Shown: positions 17,695 through 26,632, numbered from the stretch's first letter. The stretch: 40,935 bases of DNA from Myxococcales bacterium (GCA_020351445.1 CP070713.1:3414227-3455161), one strand, 5' to 3'. Notes: generated by a model from the sequence alone, not told the origin. Program-made: numbers and translations.

Positions 17695-18087
17695 TCAGGC
17701 GGAGGCCCGGTCTGCGAGGACTTCGCGAACCTTGTCGGCCAAATCATCGAGCTCGAAGGGCTTGTCGAGGAAGCCGTCGGCGCCGTACAGTGGCGACGTC
17801 ATCTCGTTGAGGCGCTCGCCGATGCCGGTCAGCATGATGACACCCGTGCCGCCCAACGACTCATCCTCGCGGATCGCGCGGCACACTTCCCAGCCGCTCA
17901 TGCCCGGCATCATAACGTCGAGCACGACGAGGTTGGGCTTTTCACGCCGGGCGAGGCGAAGGGCTTCCTCGCCGTCGGAAGCTTCGACGATTTCAGCCGG
18001 CAGCGAGCTCAAGTGCCGCGCCACCAAGGCCAAAATCTCCAAGTCATCGTCGGCGACGAGGATCTTGGTCGACGGGTCGGTCGTCAT
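17695..18087 (-). CDS. Single-domain response regulator (receiver only)
   Basis: A 130-residue CheY-like receiver with no output domain. Acidic pocket ADDD at 12-15, phosphoacceptor Asp57 in VVLDVMMPGMSG, Thr87 (MLTG) and Lys109 (LDKPF) are all present, so phosphorylation should work. ATG at 18087 is chosen for the GAGGAG ten bases upstream; a GTG at 18159 would add a 24-residue acidic tail and overlap the end of batE by 11 bases. It lies within the bat-foldase transcript; no histidine kinase is in the window. It may act by protein contact in the stress response, which is inference. Confidence 0.88.
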   Translation of the reverse strand: MTTDPSTKILVADDDLEILALVARHLSSLPAEIVEASDGEEALRLARREKPNLVVLDVMMPGMSGWEVCRAIREDESLGGTGVIMLTGIGERLNEMTSPLYGADGFLDKPFELDDLADKVREVLADRASA

Positions 18088-18148
18088 CGTTTCATCGCTC
18101 CTCGGTTCATCGGCTCGGGCCGCATCCTCGTTCTGTTGAGTTGCGTTG

Positions 18149-18961
18149 TCAATGGACACCGTCGTCCGGATCGATGAGTCCGACCCGGGAGGCCAGCGTC
18201 CAGCCCTCGAGCCCGCTAACCACGCGCAATTTCACAAAGTCGCCATCCCGGTCGACGATCTCTCCGCGGTCCCCACCCCGGGCTTCGCCACGAACCTGAG
18301 CTCGCGGATCGGGCCCTTCGCGTAGGATGACACGATCGTCGAGCGCCACGGCGCGAGGGCCTTCTCGAAGCAGGCCGGCTTTGACACCAAGCCCAATCGC
18401 GCAGAACAGGAGGATGACCCCTGACGTGACCACTAGCGAGTAGAGCCACCGATTCCTTCGGCGCCCGGTCGAGGCCCATGCGAGGCCGACGAAGAAGAAC
18501 AGGTTAGCCACCAGCAACGCGTAGGCGAGCGCGTCCTCCGACACGCTCCCATAGACCGCGTCGCTGATCGAGCTGCTCCGCTGGATCATCGCCTCACCTT
18601 CCGCCTCGGCGCGCTCCTCCTCCAGCGCCTTTTCGGCGTCTCGCAGGTTTTGCGAGGCCTTGTCGTCGTTGGGCCGCAGCGTGAGAGCCCGTTCGTAGTT
18701 CAGGATGGCGCGGGCATAGTCGCCGGACTGCGCGAACGAGGTCGCCAGGTTGAAATACACGTCGGGGTCGTGGACGCCCGCTTCCGTGAGCTTGCGATAG
18801 TAGGAAATCGCACCTGGGTGATCTCCGCGTGACGCAGATACGTTCGCGGCTTTGAAGATCTCCGCCAACGAAGACCCGCCCGAAGCTCGCGCCGGTTCCT
18901 GCGCCGCTGCTCCTGCGGATGCGACCAGGAGCACGAGGGCGAAACCACAGGCTCGTATCAC
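18149..18961 (-). CDS. batE: BatE-like TPR/SH3 protein
   Basis: A 270-residue exported membrane protein. Order: signal peptide (1-22), tetratricopeptide repeats (about 35-105: GDHPGAISYYRKLTEAGVHD, DVYFNLATSFAQSGDYARAI, LNYERALTLRPND), an acidic helix (EKALEEERAEAEGEA), two membrane segments (about 155-215), and a C-terminal bacterial SH3-like domain (VILREGPDPRAQVRGEARGG to EGWTLASRVGLI). This matches BatE of the Bacteroides aerotolerance locus. GTG at 18961 overlaps the batD stop (GTGA), with GGAGG five bases before it. Confidence 0.85.
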   Translation of the reverse strand: MIRACGFALVLLVASAGAAAQEPARASGGSSLAEIFKAANVSASRGDHPGAISYYRKLTEAGVHDPDVYFNLATSFAQSGDYARAILNYERALTLRPNDDKASQNLRDAEKALEEERAEAEGEAMIQRSSSISDAVYGSVSEDALAYALLVANLFFFVGLAWASTGRRRNRWLYSLVVTSGVILLFCAIGLGVKAGLLREGPRAVALDDRVILREGPDPRAQVRGEARGGDRGEIVDRDGDFVKLRVVSGLEGWTLASRVGLIDPDDGVH

Positions 18962-20754
18962 TTGCCCCTCCGCGAACGTTGGATGCGCTCGATGATGGCG
19001 GCAGTCCGTTGGAGACATCGGTCCATCTCCTCCTTGCTCACGCCGGACGCAGCGAAGCGCGCGAAGTCGGCCCCTTCGAGCTCGTTGATCACCCGCTGCA
19101 CCAAATCGTCGTCGAGGCCTTCGGCAACGAGTCGCGTGCGAAGCTCGGTGTGTGGCAGACCACCGACCGGTTCGCCGAGCAGAGAATCCAGGGCATGGGT
19201 GACCGATGCGACAATCTGGTCGTAGAAGGATCTCGGGTCATCGGCGTGGAGCGCGTTCTGCGCATCGCGGACCAGCTGGCGCTGGACGGCGCCAGCCGTG
19301 GTGCTGCGTCGTTCCCGACGCCGTGCGATGTCGGCCCCTAGCATGACGAGCACGAACAGCACCGGCGGGAATGCGAGCATCCACGCAAACCACCGTCGCT
19401 CGCGCACCGGCGATTCGTCCCGGGTCAGTGCGCTGTACACGCGGATCGGCCCGAAGGCTGCAGCCCTCGGCTTGGGTCGAGCGTCGACGGGCTCGATCAC
19501 CGGTTGCGGGGGTTTGGCCGCACCGCTCGCCGTGAAGGTCAGAGCAGGAGTGCTCACGGAGCCGTAGTTCTCAGCGTCCGGGTCGAAGAAGTGGACCTCC
19601 ATTGGTGGCACCGTGTGCTCGCCCGGAGCCTCTGCGATCAAGATCCACTCCCAAGACCGGGTCCCGGAGAGCTTGCCCTGCTGGGTCCGTCGTTGATCCC
19701 GGATCGCCGGTTGTAGCGTTCGTACGCCGACAATGGGTGGAAGGTCGATGCGTAGATCTTGGACGTTGCCGACGCCCGTCGCATCGATGCGGAGAGTTAC
19801 CGCGTCTCCCGTATTCGCCTGGGTGCGGTCGAGCCAGGCCCGAATCGTGTACCGACCGACGACTGCGTTGGCTGGGCCGGGTTGCGGGAGCGGCTTGACG
19901 TTCACCGTGACCGGCACACCGGTGCGTTGAACGCGTTGGGGGGCATCGAACAGGCTTGCGCCGCCCACGTCAAAGGCGACTTTTGGCGGGCCGATCGTGA
20001 GCTCGCCCGAGCGCTGCGGGAATGCGGCGGAACGCTGAATCACATAGGTGCGGTAGTTCGCGCCCATCACGGAAACCGCCTGAGCCTGCAGGCTGGTGAT
20101 CGGATCGTCGTGCACCCAGAACCCATCCATCGACGGCTTCGTTGGAATCACCGATTGTGGTGAGAGGCGAACTCGCGTGTACAGGTACACGGTGACATTG
20201 ACTTGCTGACCGATGTAGACCTCGTCCGGCTCGACGACCGTACGGAGGAACGCGCGCTCGTCGTATCGCGCGCCCGAGAGCTCGGAATCGACAGCCGCGT
20301 TGGGTGCCGTCGCCGAATCCGGCCCACCTTTCGCACCGCCCGCACCAGGGTGGACGACCAGGGTCAAGGGTGCGCTGCGATAGGTCTTCCCGTCGACTTT
20401 GGCCACTGCTGGTTTGAATTCATAGCTGCCAGGGACAGCGGCGCGCAGGATGTAGATGTTGGCGAGGCTCGACTCCATCTGAACCCCCTTCCCAAAGCCA
20501 AAGCTGAACTGCATCGGCCGGAGCGTCTGATGCGACACGATCTCCAGCTCTGGGTACTTTTCGAGGTCTCTCAGCTCGAGATTCTGGATGCGCCCTCCAC
20601 GCGCCCGGACGCGAACCTCGAGCCGTATGGTCTCGCCAACCCTCGCCTCGGAAGGCATCGCGTCCAGGGTTACCGTAACCTCCGGCTCGGCCGAGGCGGT
20701 CGCAGCCCAGGGGAGGGCTGCCGTCGCGAGGAGCACGAAGGTGAAGAGCCGCAT
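18958..20754 (-). CDS. batD: BatD (oxygen-tolerance) protein
   Basis: About 598 residues: signal peptide (1-22, ATASA), then a long periplasmic part of immunoglobulin-like beta domains (EVTVTLDAMPSEARVGETIR at the start; a second unit near 165; DLPPIVGVRTLQPAI near 345), one membrane segment (AFPPVLFVLVMLGADIA, near 465), and a helical cytoplasmic tail of about 110 residues with LGEPVGGLPHTELRTRL. This is the BatD layout. The ATG at 20754 follows AAGGA by six bases and overlaps the batC stop by one base; a GTG one codon earlier is possible. Confidence 0.9.
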   Translation of the reverse strand: MRLFTFVLLATAALPWAATASAEPEVTVTLDAMPSEARVGETIRLEVRVRARGGRIQNLELRDLEKYPELEIVSHQTLRPMQFSFGFGKGVQMESSLANIYILRAAVPGSYEFKPAVAKVDGKTYRSAPLTLVVHPGAGGAKGGPDSATAPNAAVDSELSGARYDERAFLRTVVEPDEVYIGQQVNVTVYLYTRVRLSPQSVIPTKPSMDGFWVHDDPITSLQAQAVSVMGANYRTYVIQRSAAFPQRSGELTIGPPKVAFDVGGASLFDAPQRVQRTGVPVTVNVKPLPQPGPANAVVGRYTIRAWLDRTQANTGDAVTLRIDATGVGNVQDLRIDLPPIVGVRTLQPAIRDQRRTQQGKLSGTRSWEWILIAEAPGEHTVPPMEVHFFDPDAENYGSVSTPALTFTASGAAKPPQPVIEPVDARPKPRAAAFGPIRVYSALTRDESPVRERRWFAWMLAFPPVLFVLVMLGADIARRRERRSTTAGAVQRQLVRDAQNALHADDPRSFYDQIVASVTHALDSLLGEPVGGLPHTELRTRLVAEGLDDDLVQRVINELEGADFARFAASGVSKEEMDRCLQRTAAIIERIQRSRRGK

Positions 20755-21620
20755 CACCAGTCCTTCTCCGGCGGCGGCCGCCCCGCGCCCCGGCGCCGCG
20801 CCCGCTGCAATGGGAGACTCTCCTCGTTTTGCTCTAGTGCATCGAGAAAGCGCTGGACATCATCGCGAGCCATCGGCTCCGGCTGAGCTTGTGCCTCCCC
20901 GCTCTCGTTCTCGTTCCCGCTCTCGTTCCCGGTCTCGCTCTCGTCTTGCTGCTGTTCCTGCTGCTGGTCTTGCTGCTGTTCCTGCTGCTGGTCTTGCTGC
21001 TGGTCCTGTTCCTGCTGCTGTTCCTGCTGCTGGTCTTGCTGCTGGTCCTGTTCCTGCCCCTGCTCTTGCTCCTGCCCCTGCTCTTGCTCCTGCTGTTGCT
21101 CCTGTTCCCGCTGTTCTTGCTTTTCTTCTTCCTCGCGAATCCGTTTCATCGCGTATTCGAGATTCCACGCGGCGTTGCGATCCCCAGGGCGCACGCGCAG
21201 GGATCGCTTGAACGCGTCGGCTGCTTCTCGAAAATGAGCGGACGCCTGTTGGTACTCTTCCTGTTGTGAAATCGACTCCCCCTCTCGGGCGTACGCGATG
21301 CCGAGGTCGTAGTAGGCGTCCGCGCGCGTGGTCGGAGACGCCGAAGGATCCGCTGCTGCCAAAAACGCTTCCTTCGCTTGCTCGCTCAGGTCTTGCGCGA
21401 GGAGAGCAAGCCCACGGTTGAGCTGCACGCCGCGTGCGTCGGGAAGCTCGCGCGCAGCCTCGTCGTACGCCTCCAGAGCTGGACCGTACTGCTCTTCGGC
21501 CATCAACGCGTTGCCTTTGTTCACGTTGGAATTCTCAGCTCGAAGAGGGCTCCAAGCGGACGCGCCCACCGGCAACGCAAGGGTCGCTGTACAGCACAGA
21601 CACGCAGCGGCGAGTTTCAC
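20754..21620 (-). CDS. batC: BatC-like TPR protein with glutamine-rich linker
   Basis: A 288-residue exported protein: signal peptide (1-22), TPR repeats (about 30-155: NKGNALMAEEQYGPALEAYD, LNRGLALLAQDLSEQAKEAF, DAYYDLGIAYAREG, WNLEYAMKRI), then an extreme Q/E/D-rich stretch of about 70 residues, an N/E/S-rich piece, and a short C-terminal segment DDVQRFLDALEQNEESL. The TPR plus C-terminal piece is as in BatC/BatB-partner proteins; the glutamine tract is unusually long. GTG at 21620 overlaps the batB stop (GTGA) with GGAGG upstream. Confidence 0.87.
   Translation of the reverse strand: MKLAAACLCCTATLALPVGASAWSPLRAENSNVNKGNALMAEEQYGPALEAYDEAARELPDARGVQLNRGLALLAQDLSEQAKEAFLAAADPSASPTTRADAYYDLGIAYAREGESISQQEEYQQASAHFREAADAFKRSLRVRPGDRNAAWNLEYAMKRIREEEEKQEQREQEQQQEQEQGQEQEQGQEQDQQQDQQQEQQQEQDQQQDQQQEQQQDQQQEQQQDESETGNESGNENESGEAQAQPEPMARDDVQRFLDALEQNEESLPLQRARRRGAGRPPPEKDW
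20944..21119 (-). repeat. Tandem CAG/CAA/GAG-rich repeat inside batC
   Basis: In-frame imperfect tandem repeat coding for QQQ(D/E)QQQEQ blocks; on the plus strand the core unit is the 24-mer starting CTTGCTGCTGTTCCTGCTGC, seen whole about three times with variants around. Such runs change length readily by slippage, so copy number may differ between strains. The opposite strand gives an open leucine-rich frame that is a by-product. Confidence 0.85.
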
Positions 21621-22675
21621 GCGTCCCTCCTTCGCCGGCGCACGATCCAAGCCTCCGGGAGAATCCCTTCGAGGACGATCAAAAGGAACCCAGGCAAGAG
21701 CGCGAGCGCGAAGCGGTTCTCATGGACGGTGACGCGCCGCGCCTTTCGCTCCGATGCCTGGAGCTTTGCGAGCTCCGCCCGGATTTCGGTCACCCCCACC
21801 GTGCCTTCTTCAGCCCTCACGTACTCACCTCCAGTGATCGACGCGATTTCCTCGAGGGTGTCTTCGTTCTCGGGGCTGAGCGAGGTCATGACCAGACGGC
21901 CGTCCGCATGCTTCATGTGTCCGGTGAGCGTGCCGTCGGCAGTGTAGCTCGGAATGGGCTCGCCGCTTCCGGAGCCGATGCCGACGGCGTAGATTTTGAT
22001 CCCAGCGGCGCTCAGCTCCTCCGCGGCCGCGACAGGATCGCCTTCGTGGTCTTCGCCGTCGGTGAGCAAGATGACCACCTTGGAGCGACGGTCGATGCGA
22101 CTTTCGTCGCCGCGCGCCTCGTTGGAGCTTTCGATCAGTCTTTTCGATGCAATGAGCGCTTTGCCAATCGCGGTTCCGCCAACCGGCATGTCCATTGGTC
22201 CGAGGTCGCGCAAGAACAAACGCACCGCCGAGTAGTCGACCGTCATCGGGAAAGCCATTGCGTCCCCTGCGAATGCCACGAGCCCGACGCGATCTCCGTC
22301 GAGATCGCTCAAAAGCCGTTCGAGCTCGCCCTTGGCGCGCTTGATTCGGCTCGGGTGCACGTCCCGCGCGAGCATGCTTTTCGAGAAGTCGAGTGCAATC
22401 ACGATGTCGATGCCGCGCTTGCGGAGTACGCGCGTGCGGCTTCCGTACTGGGGTCCGGCGAACGCGACGATCACGAGCGCCGCGCCGACGATCATCAACG
22501 TGGCCCGTGTGATGCGCCACCATTGTGCTCGACCGGCGATCAAAGGCTCGACCGTGGCGCTCTTGCCGAACATCTCGGTTGCGCGTTGCCGTCTGGCTGC
22601 GTTCCACCATAGCGCGGCGACTGCGATGGGGAGCAACGCGAGGAGCCATAGCATCTGCGGGTCGGCCCAAGTCAT
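21617..22675 (-). CDS. batB: BatB von Willebrand factor A protein
   Basis: A 352-residue membrane protein: two N-terminal membrane segments (LWLLALLPIAVAALWW; ATLMIVGAALVIVAFAG), a vWA domain (about 80-290) and a C-terminal membrane helix (FALALLPGFLLIVLEGI). The metal-ion-dependent adhesion site is complete: DFSKSM, the Thr in GGTAIG, and LTDGEDH. ATG at 22675 overlaps the batA stop in ATGA, with GGAGG five bases upstream. BatA and BatB are thought to face the periplasm and form a complex with MoxR-type ATPase control; the substrate is unknown. Confidence 0.92.
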   Translation of the reverse strand: MTWADPQMLWLLALLPIAVAALWWNAARRQRATEMFGKSATVEPLIAGRAQWWRITRATLMIVGAALVIVAFAGPQYGSRTRVLRKRGIDIVIALDFSKSMLARDVHPSRIKRAKGELERLLSDLDGDRVGLVAFAGDAMAFPMTVDYSAVRLFLRDLGPMDMPVGGTAIGKALIASKRLIESSNEARGDESRIDRRSKVVILLTDGEDHEGDPVAAAEELSAAGIKIYAVGIGSGSGEPIPSYTADGTLTGHMKHADGRLVMTSLSPENEDTLEEIASITGGEYVRAEEGTVGVTEIRAELAKLQASERKARRVTVHENRFALALLPGFLLIVLEGILPEAWIVRRRRRDA

Positions 22676-23784
22676 GGCCACCTCCTCAGCCACAACAGGA
22701 GCAAGAGCTCGATCAGTAGAAAGATCAGCGCGGGGCCCACGAACGCGGGGAAAAGCTCGGTGTACATCCGACCGGCATCTTCGATGTCCGTCTTTTCGAG
22801 TTGATCGAGGATCTGATGAAAGCTCTGCTCGAGGGCTGCACGGTCGCTCACCAAGAAGAACTCTCCGCCCGTCTTCTTCGCCATCTCATCGAGCAACTCG
22901 GGGTTGACGGGGTAGTTCACAGTTCTGAAAATCGCCCGGCCGAAAAGGCCGGTTCCTTGTTGGGCCGGTGCCGTGTCGGAGACCCCCATCAAAATCGGGA
23001 AGATCTTGACGCCCATCGCGCTCGCAAGGTCTGCGGCCTGCGAAGGCGACACGTTGCCGGCGTTGGATTCCCCGTCGGTCAGGAGAATCATCACCTTGCT
23101 CTTTGCGCGTGAACGCTTCAGTCGGTTGAGGCTGACGCCCACCGCGTTGCCGATCGCCGTGCCTCGGCCGTCGATTTGATCGAGCTGCAGGCCGCGGAGC
23201 GCATTTCGCAGTGCTTCACGATCGGTTGTGAGCGGGAGCAAGGTGTACGCGTCGCGTCCGAATACGACCGCGCCGATCCGGTCATTCGGGCGGCGATTGA
23301 TGAAGTCGCGCATGACCGCCTTCGTCGCCTTGAATCGCGTTGGCCGGATATCTGCGGCCTCCATCGAGCGTGACATGTCGAGAGTGAGCATGATCTCGAT
23401 GCCGCTCACCTCCGCGGTGTCCCGAGCGTGAATGCTTTGAGGACCCGCCAGGCCGACAACGAGGAGCGCGAGCGCGATTGTGCGCAATGCGCTCGGCAAG
23501 TCTGCAAGGCGACTTCGCCGGCTTCCTTTCGAAGCCGCTAGTGCGCCTGCACGGCTGAACTGGAGCCGGGGTTTAGATAGCCGCTGCACCCAAACGCGCC
23601 CGAACCAGACCATCGGCGCCGCAAGCAGCAACAACGCAGCCCAGGGGCGCTCAAAACGCATTTGCTCGTCGGTGATCAAAAGCTGATACCTCGACTCGAG
23701 CCACCGTAGGCTGACGACGAGCCCGACGAAGGCGGCGGTCAAGAGCCAGCCCACGGCCCATGTACGACGCTGCGCCGGACTCAC
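22672..23784 (-). CDS. batA: BatA von Willebrand factor A protein
   Basis: A 370-residue membrane protein: two to three N-terminal hydrophobic segments (GWLLTAAFVGLVVSL; ALLLLAAPMVWF; IALALLVVGLAG), a vWA domain (about 125-330) with a complete adhesion site (DMSRSM, the Thr of GRGTAIG, LTDGESNAG), and a C-terminal membrane helix LIFLLIELLLLLWL. It has one extra leading segment compared with batB. GTG at 23784 overlaps the upstream stop (GTGA) with GGAGG seven bases before. An upstream open extension of the frame to 24066 lies inside the previous gene and is not used. Confidence 0.9.
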   Translation of the reverse strand: MSPAQRRTWAVGWLLTAAFVGLVVSLRWLESRYQLLITDEQMRFERPWAALLLLAAPMVWFGRVWVQRLSKPRLQFSRAGALAASKGSRRSRLADLPSALRTIALALLVVGLAGPQSIHARDTAEVSGIEIMLTLDMSRSMEAADIRPTRFKATKAVMRDFINRRPNDRIGAVVFGRDAYTLLPLTTDREALRNALRGLQLDQIDGRGTAIGNAVGVSLNRLKRSRAKSKVMILLTDGESNAGNVSPSQAADLASAMGVKIFPILMGVSDTAPAQQGTGLFGRAIFRTVNYPVNPELLDEMAKKTGGEFFLVSDRAALEQSFHQILDQLEKTDIEDAGRMYTELFPAFVGPALIFLLIELLLLLWLRRWP

Positions 23785-24722
23785 GATGGGCCTCCATCCT
23801 GCATCACAGCGGCCGGGCGAGTCCGCTCGACCAATGCGAGCGCGTCCTCGATCAGAGTGCGCGATGCTTCGTCGGCCAGCGACGCCTTGGCGAACTTCAC
23901 CAAGTCGCACTGGCCTAGAAAGCCAACCGCATCCTGCGGCTCGATAGTGAGCGACTTGGCCCGCCCGAGCTCTTCCGCGATTTCGACCGTCGTGCTTTCG
24001 AGACCGTGGAAACCAAAGCGGCGTCCAAAGTAGGCGCGGATCGAATCGCTCACCGCGTCGACCCATTGCTCCGTGCTGCCTTCGGCGATCGCAGCACCGC
24101 GGTCGCGCTCGAGCTCATGAAGCTCGGCGAGGGCGATTTCCCACGGTGGAGGGGGTGGTGGTGGTGCGGGCTCGGGGCGATCGCGCTTGTGCCACCAGCG
24201 CATGAACAGCCATGCCAACAGGGCACCGAGCACGACTGCGAGCAAAGCGCCGAGGGCGATGAGCAATCTGTAGTCGTCCTGTTCTACGACGACTGGATCG
24301 GTTGGTGGCTTGAGCTGAGGATCGGGCTCGTTGGCCAGCACCGAGTGAACGTCGATGCTCCTCGTGTCCGATTCGAGCTCGACGAGCTCGCCTCCGGCGC
24401 TCGTGATGCGCACACGAACCGGCCCCAGCTCGTGCTGGCCGATCTCGAAGCACAACATCCGAAGCTCGAACGTGAACGTCTTGGACTTGCCGTCGGGCGA
24501 GGGCTCGATGCTGAGCTTCTTACCAAGGATCTCGAAAGGTTCGAAGGGCTGCTCCGGCACCGCGGCTTCGTCGGACGCTGCGGTAGTGACCGTCAAGATG
24601 ACGTCGATCGGGTCACCAAGCGTGGTTTCCAGCGGAGCCTCGAGCGTCACAGCCCGGTCTTGTGCCCACGCGCCCGCAGGCACGAGCAGCGACAACGCGA
24701 CGATGGTGGCCGAGCCTCTCAC
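23781..24722 (-). CDS. BatD/DUF4381-like membrane protein of the bat locus
   Basis: A 313-residue protein: signal peptide (1-23, AGAWA), a beta-rich periplasmic domain (about 24-140: TLEAPLETTLGDPIDVILTV, FELRMLCFEIGQHELGPVRV) resembling a BatD or BACON-like unit, one membrane segment (LLIALGALLAVVLGALLAWL, near 160), a proline run (APPPPPPPWE), and a cytoplasmic helical tail with WVDAVSDSIRAYFGRRFG, which resembles DUF4381. In many bat loci a DUF4381 gene sits between DUF58 and batA, as here. GTG at 24722 overlaps the DUF58 stop (GTGA). It seems to join a BatD-like exterior to a DUF4381-like interior; homology is by eye. Confidence 0.75.
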   Translation of the reverse strand: MRGSATIVALSLLVPAGAWAQDRAVTLEAPLETTLGDPIDVILTVTTAASDEAAVPEQPFEPFEILGKKLSIEPSPDGKSKTFTFELRMLCFEIGQHELGPVRVRITSAGGELVELESDTRSIDVHSVLANEPDPQLKPPTDPVVVEQDDYRLLIALGALLAVVLGALLAWLFMRWWHKRDRPEPAPPPPPPPWEIALAELHELERDRGAAIAEGSTEQWVDAVSDSIRAYFGRRFGFHGLESTTVEIAEELGRAKSLTIEPQDAVGFLGQCDLVKFAKASLADEASRTLIEDALALVERTRPAAVMQDGGPS

Positions 24723-25606
24723 CGATAGCCTGTGAGTCGCCGCTGCCGGAGTCGGAAGAGCTCGGTCAGAGGCCGAACGAAATCGCGGTCGGTGCTCACC
24801 GTGACGTGGTCCAGTTGCAGTCTGCGAAATAGGTGCTCGCGCGCCGCCCGTTGGCGTTGCGCCTCGCGGGCGTATCCTGCACGGACATCCAAATCGGACG
24901 TGTCGACTTCGACGAGCTCCCCGGTCTCCAAATCCTCGACGAGGGCGAGCCCGACGTCTGGAAGCTCGTCCTCTCGTGGGTCGACGATTTGAATCGGGAT
25001 CAGGTCGTGTTTCGCCGACACGACCTTGAGCGGTTTTTCGTACTGCTCCGCGATGAAGTCGCTGATCAGAAAGGCCACGGTCCGGCGCTTGCCGATGCCG
25101 CCGAGTAGGTCGAGCGCCACTCCGAGGTCGGTGCCTTTCCCTTCGGGATCCGCGTTGAGGATCTCCGTCACCACTCGCATCACGTGCGAGCGCCCTTTCT
25201 TCGGTGGAACGAAACGCTCGACGCGATCGGTGAAGAGGATCAACCCAACGCGGTCGTTGTTCTTGATCGCGCTGAACGCGAGCAGTGCCGCCACTTCCGC
25301 GACGGTTTCGATCTTTGGCTTTTCGACCGAGCCAAACCGCTCGCTTGCGGAGAGATCGACGAGGAGCATTACCGTCATTTCCCGCTCCTCCGTGAAGACT
25401 TTCACGTAGGTGTCGTTCATGCGCGCGCTGACGTTCCAATCGATGAATCGAACATCATCGCCTGGCTGGTATTGGCGTACCTCGCTAAACGCCATCCCGC
25501 GCCCCTTGAACACCGAGTGGTAACTCCCGGCGAGCTGGTCGTTCGCGAGCCTCGACGTATAGATCTCGATCTTCTTGAGTTTCTTGACGAGCTCGCGAGA
25601 GATCAC
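24719..25606 (-). CDS. DUF58 domain protein
   Basis: A 295-residue soluble protein of the DUF58 family (vWA-like). Diagnostic stretch GRGMAFSEVRQYQPGDDVRF followed by IDWNVSARMNDTYVK (residues 35-70), then the vWA-like core LLVDLSASERFGS near 80-92, VGLILFTDRVERFVPP and AFLISDF. DUF58 genes travel with moxR and bat genes, and the protein is thought to work with the MoxR ATPase. It starts 12 bases after the moxR stop and overlaps the next gene by four bases, so expression is coupled to both. Confidence 0.92.
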   Translation of the reverse strand: MISRELVKKLKKIEIYTSRLANDQLAGSYHSVFKGRGMAFSEVRQYQPGDDVRFIDWNVSARMNDTYVKVFTEEREMTVMLLVDLSASERFGSVEKPKIETVAEVAALLAFSAIKNNDRVGLILFTDRVERFVPPKKGRSHVMRVVTEILNADPEGKGTDLGVALDLLGGIGKRRTVAFLISDFIAEQYEKPLKVVSAKHDLIPIQIVDPREDELPDVGLALVEDLETGELVEVDTSDLDVRAGYAREAQRQRAAREHLFRRLQLDHVTVSTDRDFVRPLTELFRLRQRRLTGYR

Positions 25607-25618
25607 GATTGGCCTCGG

Positions 25619-26632
25619 TTACGGCACTTCCACGGTTTCGAAAATCCGGCGCACGATCTGGTCGCTCGTGATCTCCTCCGCTTCTGCCTCGTACGAGCGA
25701 ATGATGCGATGCCGAAGGACATCGGGCCCTATCGCCTTGATGTCTTCCGGGGTGACGTACCCGCGGTGCCGCATGAAAGCATGTGCGCGCGCGGCGAGGT
25801 TGAGCGCGATCGACGCGCGCGGGGATGCACCATGGGCGATCATGTCGGTCAGGTCGCCGAGGCCGACGCGTACCGGATGTCGCGTGGCCGTGACGATTTG
25901 AACGATGTAGTCCTTGATCTTCGGATCGATGTACACGTGCCCGATCGTCTTGCGGGCCTCGAGCAGCTTCGAGGTCGTCGCGACCTGCTGCACGCCCATG
26001 CCCGCGCCCGCATCCTTGCCGAGAAGCAGGTGGTCTGAAATCTGGTCCATGATCTTCCGCTCTTCGTCTTGGCTCGGGTAGTCAACCCGCACGTGCAGCA
26101 TGAAGCGGTCGACCTGCGCCTCGGCGAGCGGGTAGGTGCCCTCCTGCTCGATCGGGTTTTGAGTCGCCATCACCATGAATGGCTGGTCCAGCTGATGGGT
26201 CGTGTCCCCGATCGTGACTTGAAGCTCCTGCATGGCTTCGAGCAATGCGCTCTGCACTTTGGCTGGCGCCCGGTTGATCTCGTCCGCGAGGACGAGGTTG
26301 GCGAAGATCGGGCCCTTCTTGGCCGTGAACTCGCCGCTTTGCTGGTTGTAGATGACGGTTCCGATGACATCTGCCGGCAGCAAATCCGGGGTGAACTGAA
26401 TGCGCTGGAACTTCGCCGAGGCCGTTTTGCAAATCGTGTTGACGGTCAGCGTTTTGGCGAGGCCCGGAACACCCTCGAGCAGGATGTGCCCACCGGTGAG
26501 CAACCCAATCAAGATGCGCTCGATCATCACGTCCTGGCCGACCACGACCTTGTGGACTTCGTGAAGAATCGTATCGATGAAAGCGCTCTCGCGCTGAACC
26601 ATTTCATTGATGACACGAACGTCGTTCGACAT
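25619..26632 (-). CDS. moxR: MoxR-family AAA+ ATPase
   Basis: A 337-residue cytoplasmic ATPase thought to act as a chaperone for vWA-domain partners. Walker A GVPGLAKT (near 50-57), Walker B LVLADEINRAPAK (near 108), sensor ATQNPIEQEGTYPL (near 150), and the lid domain with GASPRASIALNLAARAHAFM. ATG at 26632 is chosen: GAGG lies seven bases upstream and the family starts there; an earlier in-frame codon adds 11 odd residues. It leads the long minus-strand bat transcript. The promoter should lie in 26633-26800, which also holds the second repeat element. Confidence 0.93.
   Translation of the reverse strand: MSNDVRVINEMVQRESAFIDTILHEVHKVVVGQDVMIERILIGLLTGGHILLEGVPGLAKTLTVNTICKTASAKFQRIQFTPDLLPADVIGTVIYNQQSGEFTAKKGPIFANLVLADEINRAPAKVQSALLEAMQELQVTIGDTTHQLDQPFMVMATQNPIEQEGTYPLAEAQVDRFMLHVRVDYPSQDEERKIMDQISDHLLLGKDAGAGMGVQQVATTSKLLEARKTIGHVYIDPKIKDYIVQIVTATRHPVRVGLGDLTDMIAHGASPRASIALNLAARAHAFMRHRGYVTPEDIKAIGPDVLRHRIIRSYEAEAEEITSDQIVRRIFETVEVP

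Noticed and set aside
20889-21269. Leucine-rich, membrane-like frame on the plus strand
   Set aside because: It is just the reverse reading of the CAG/GAG repeat in batC.
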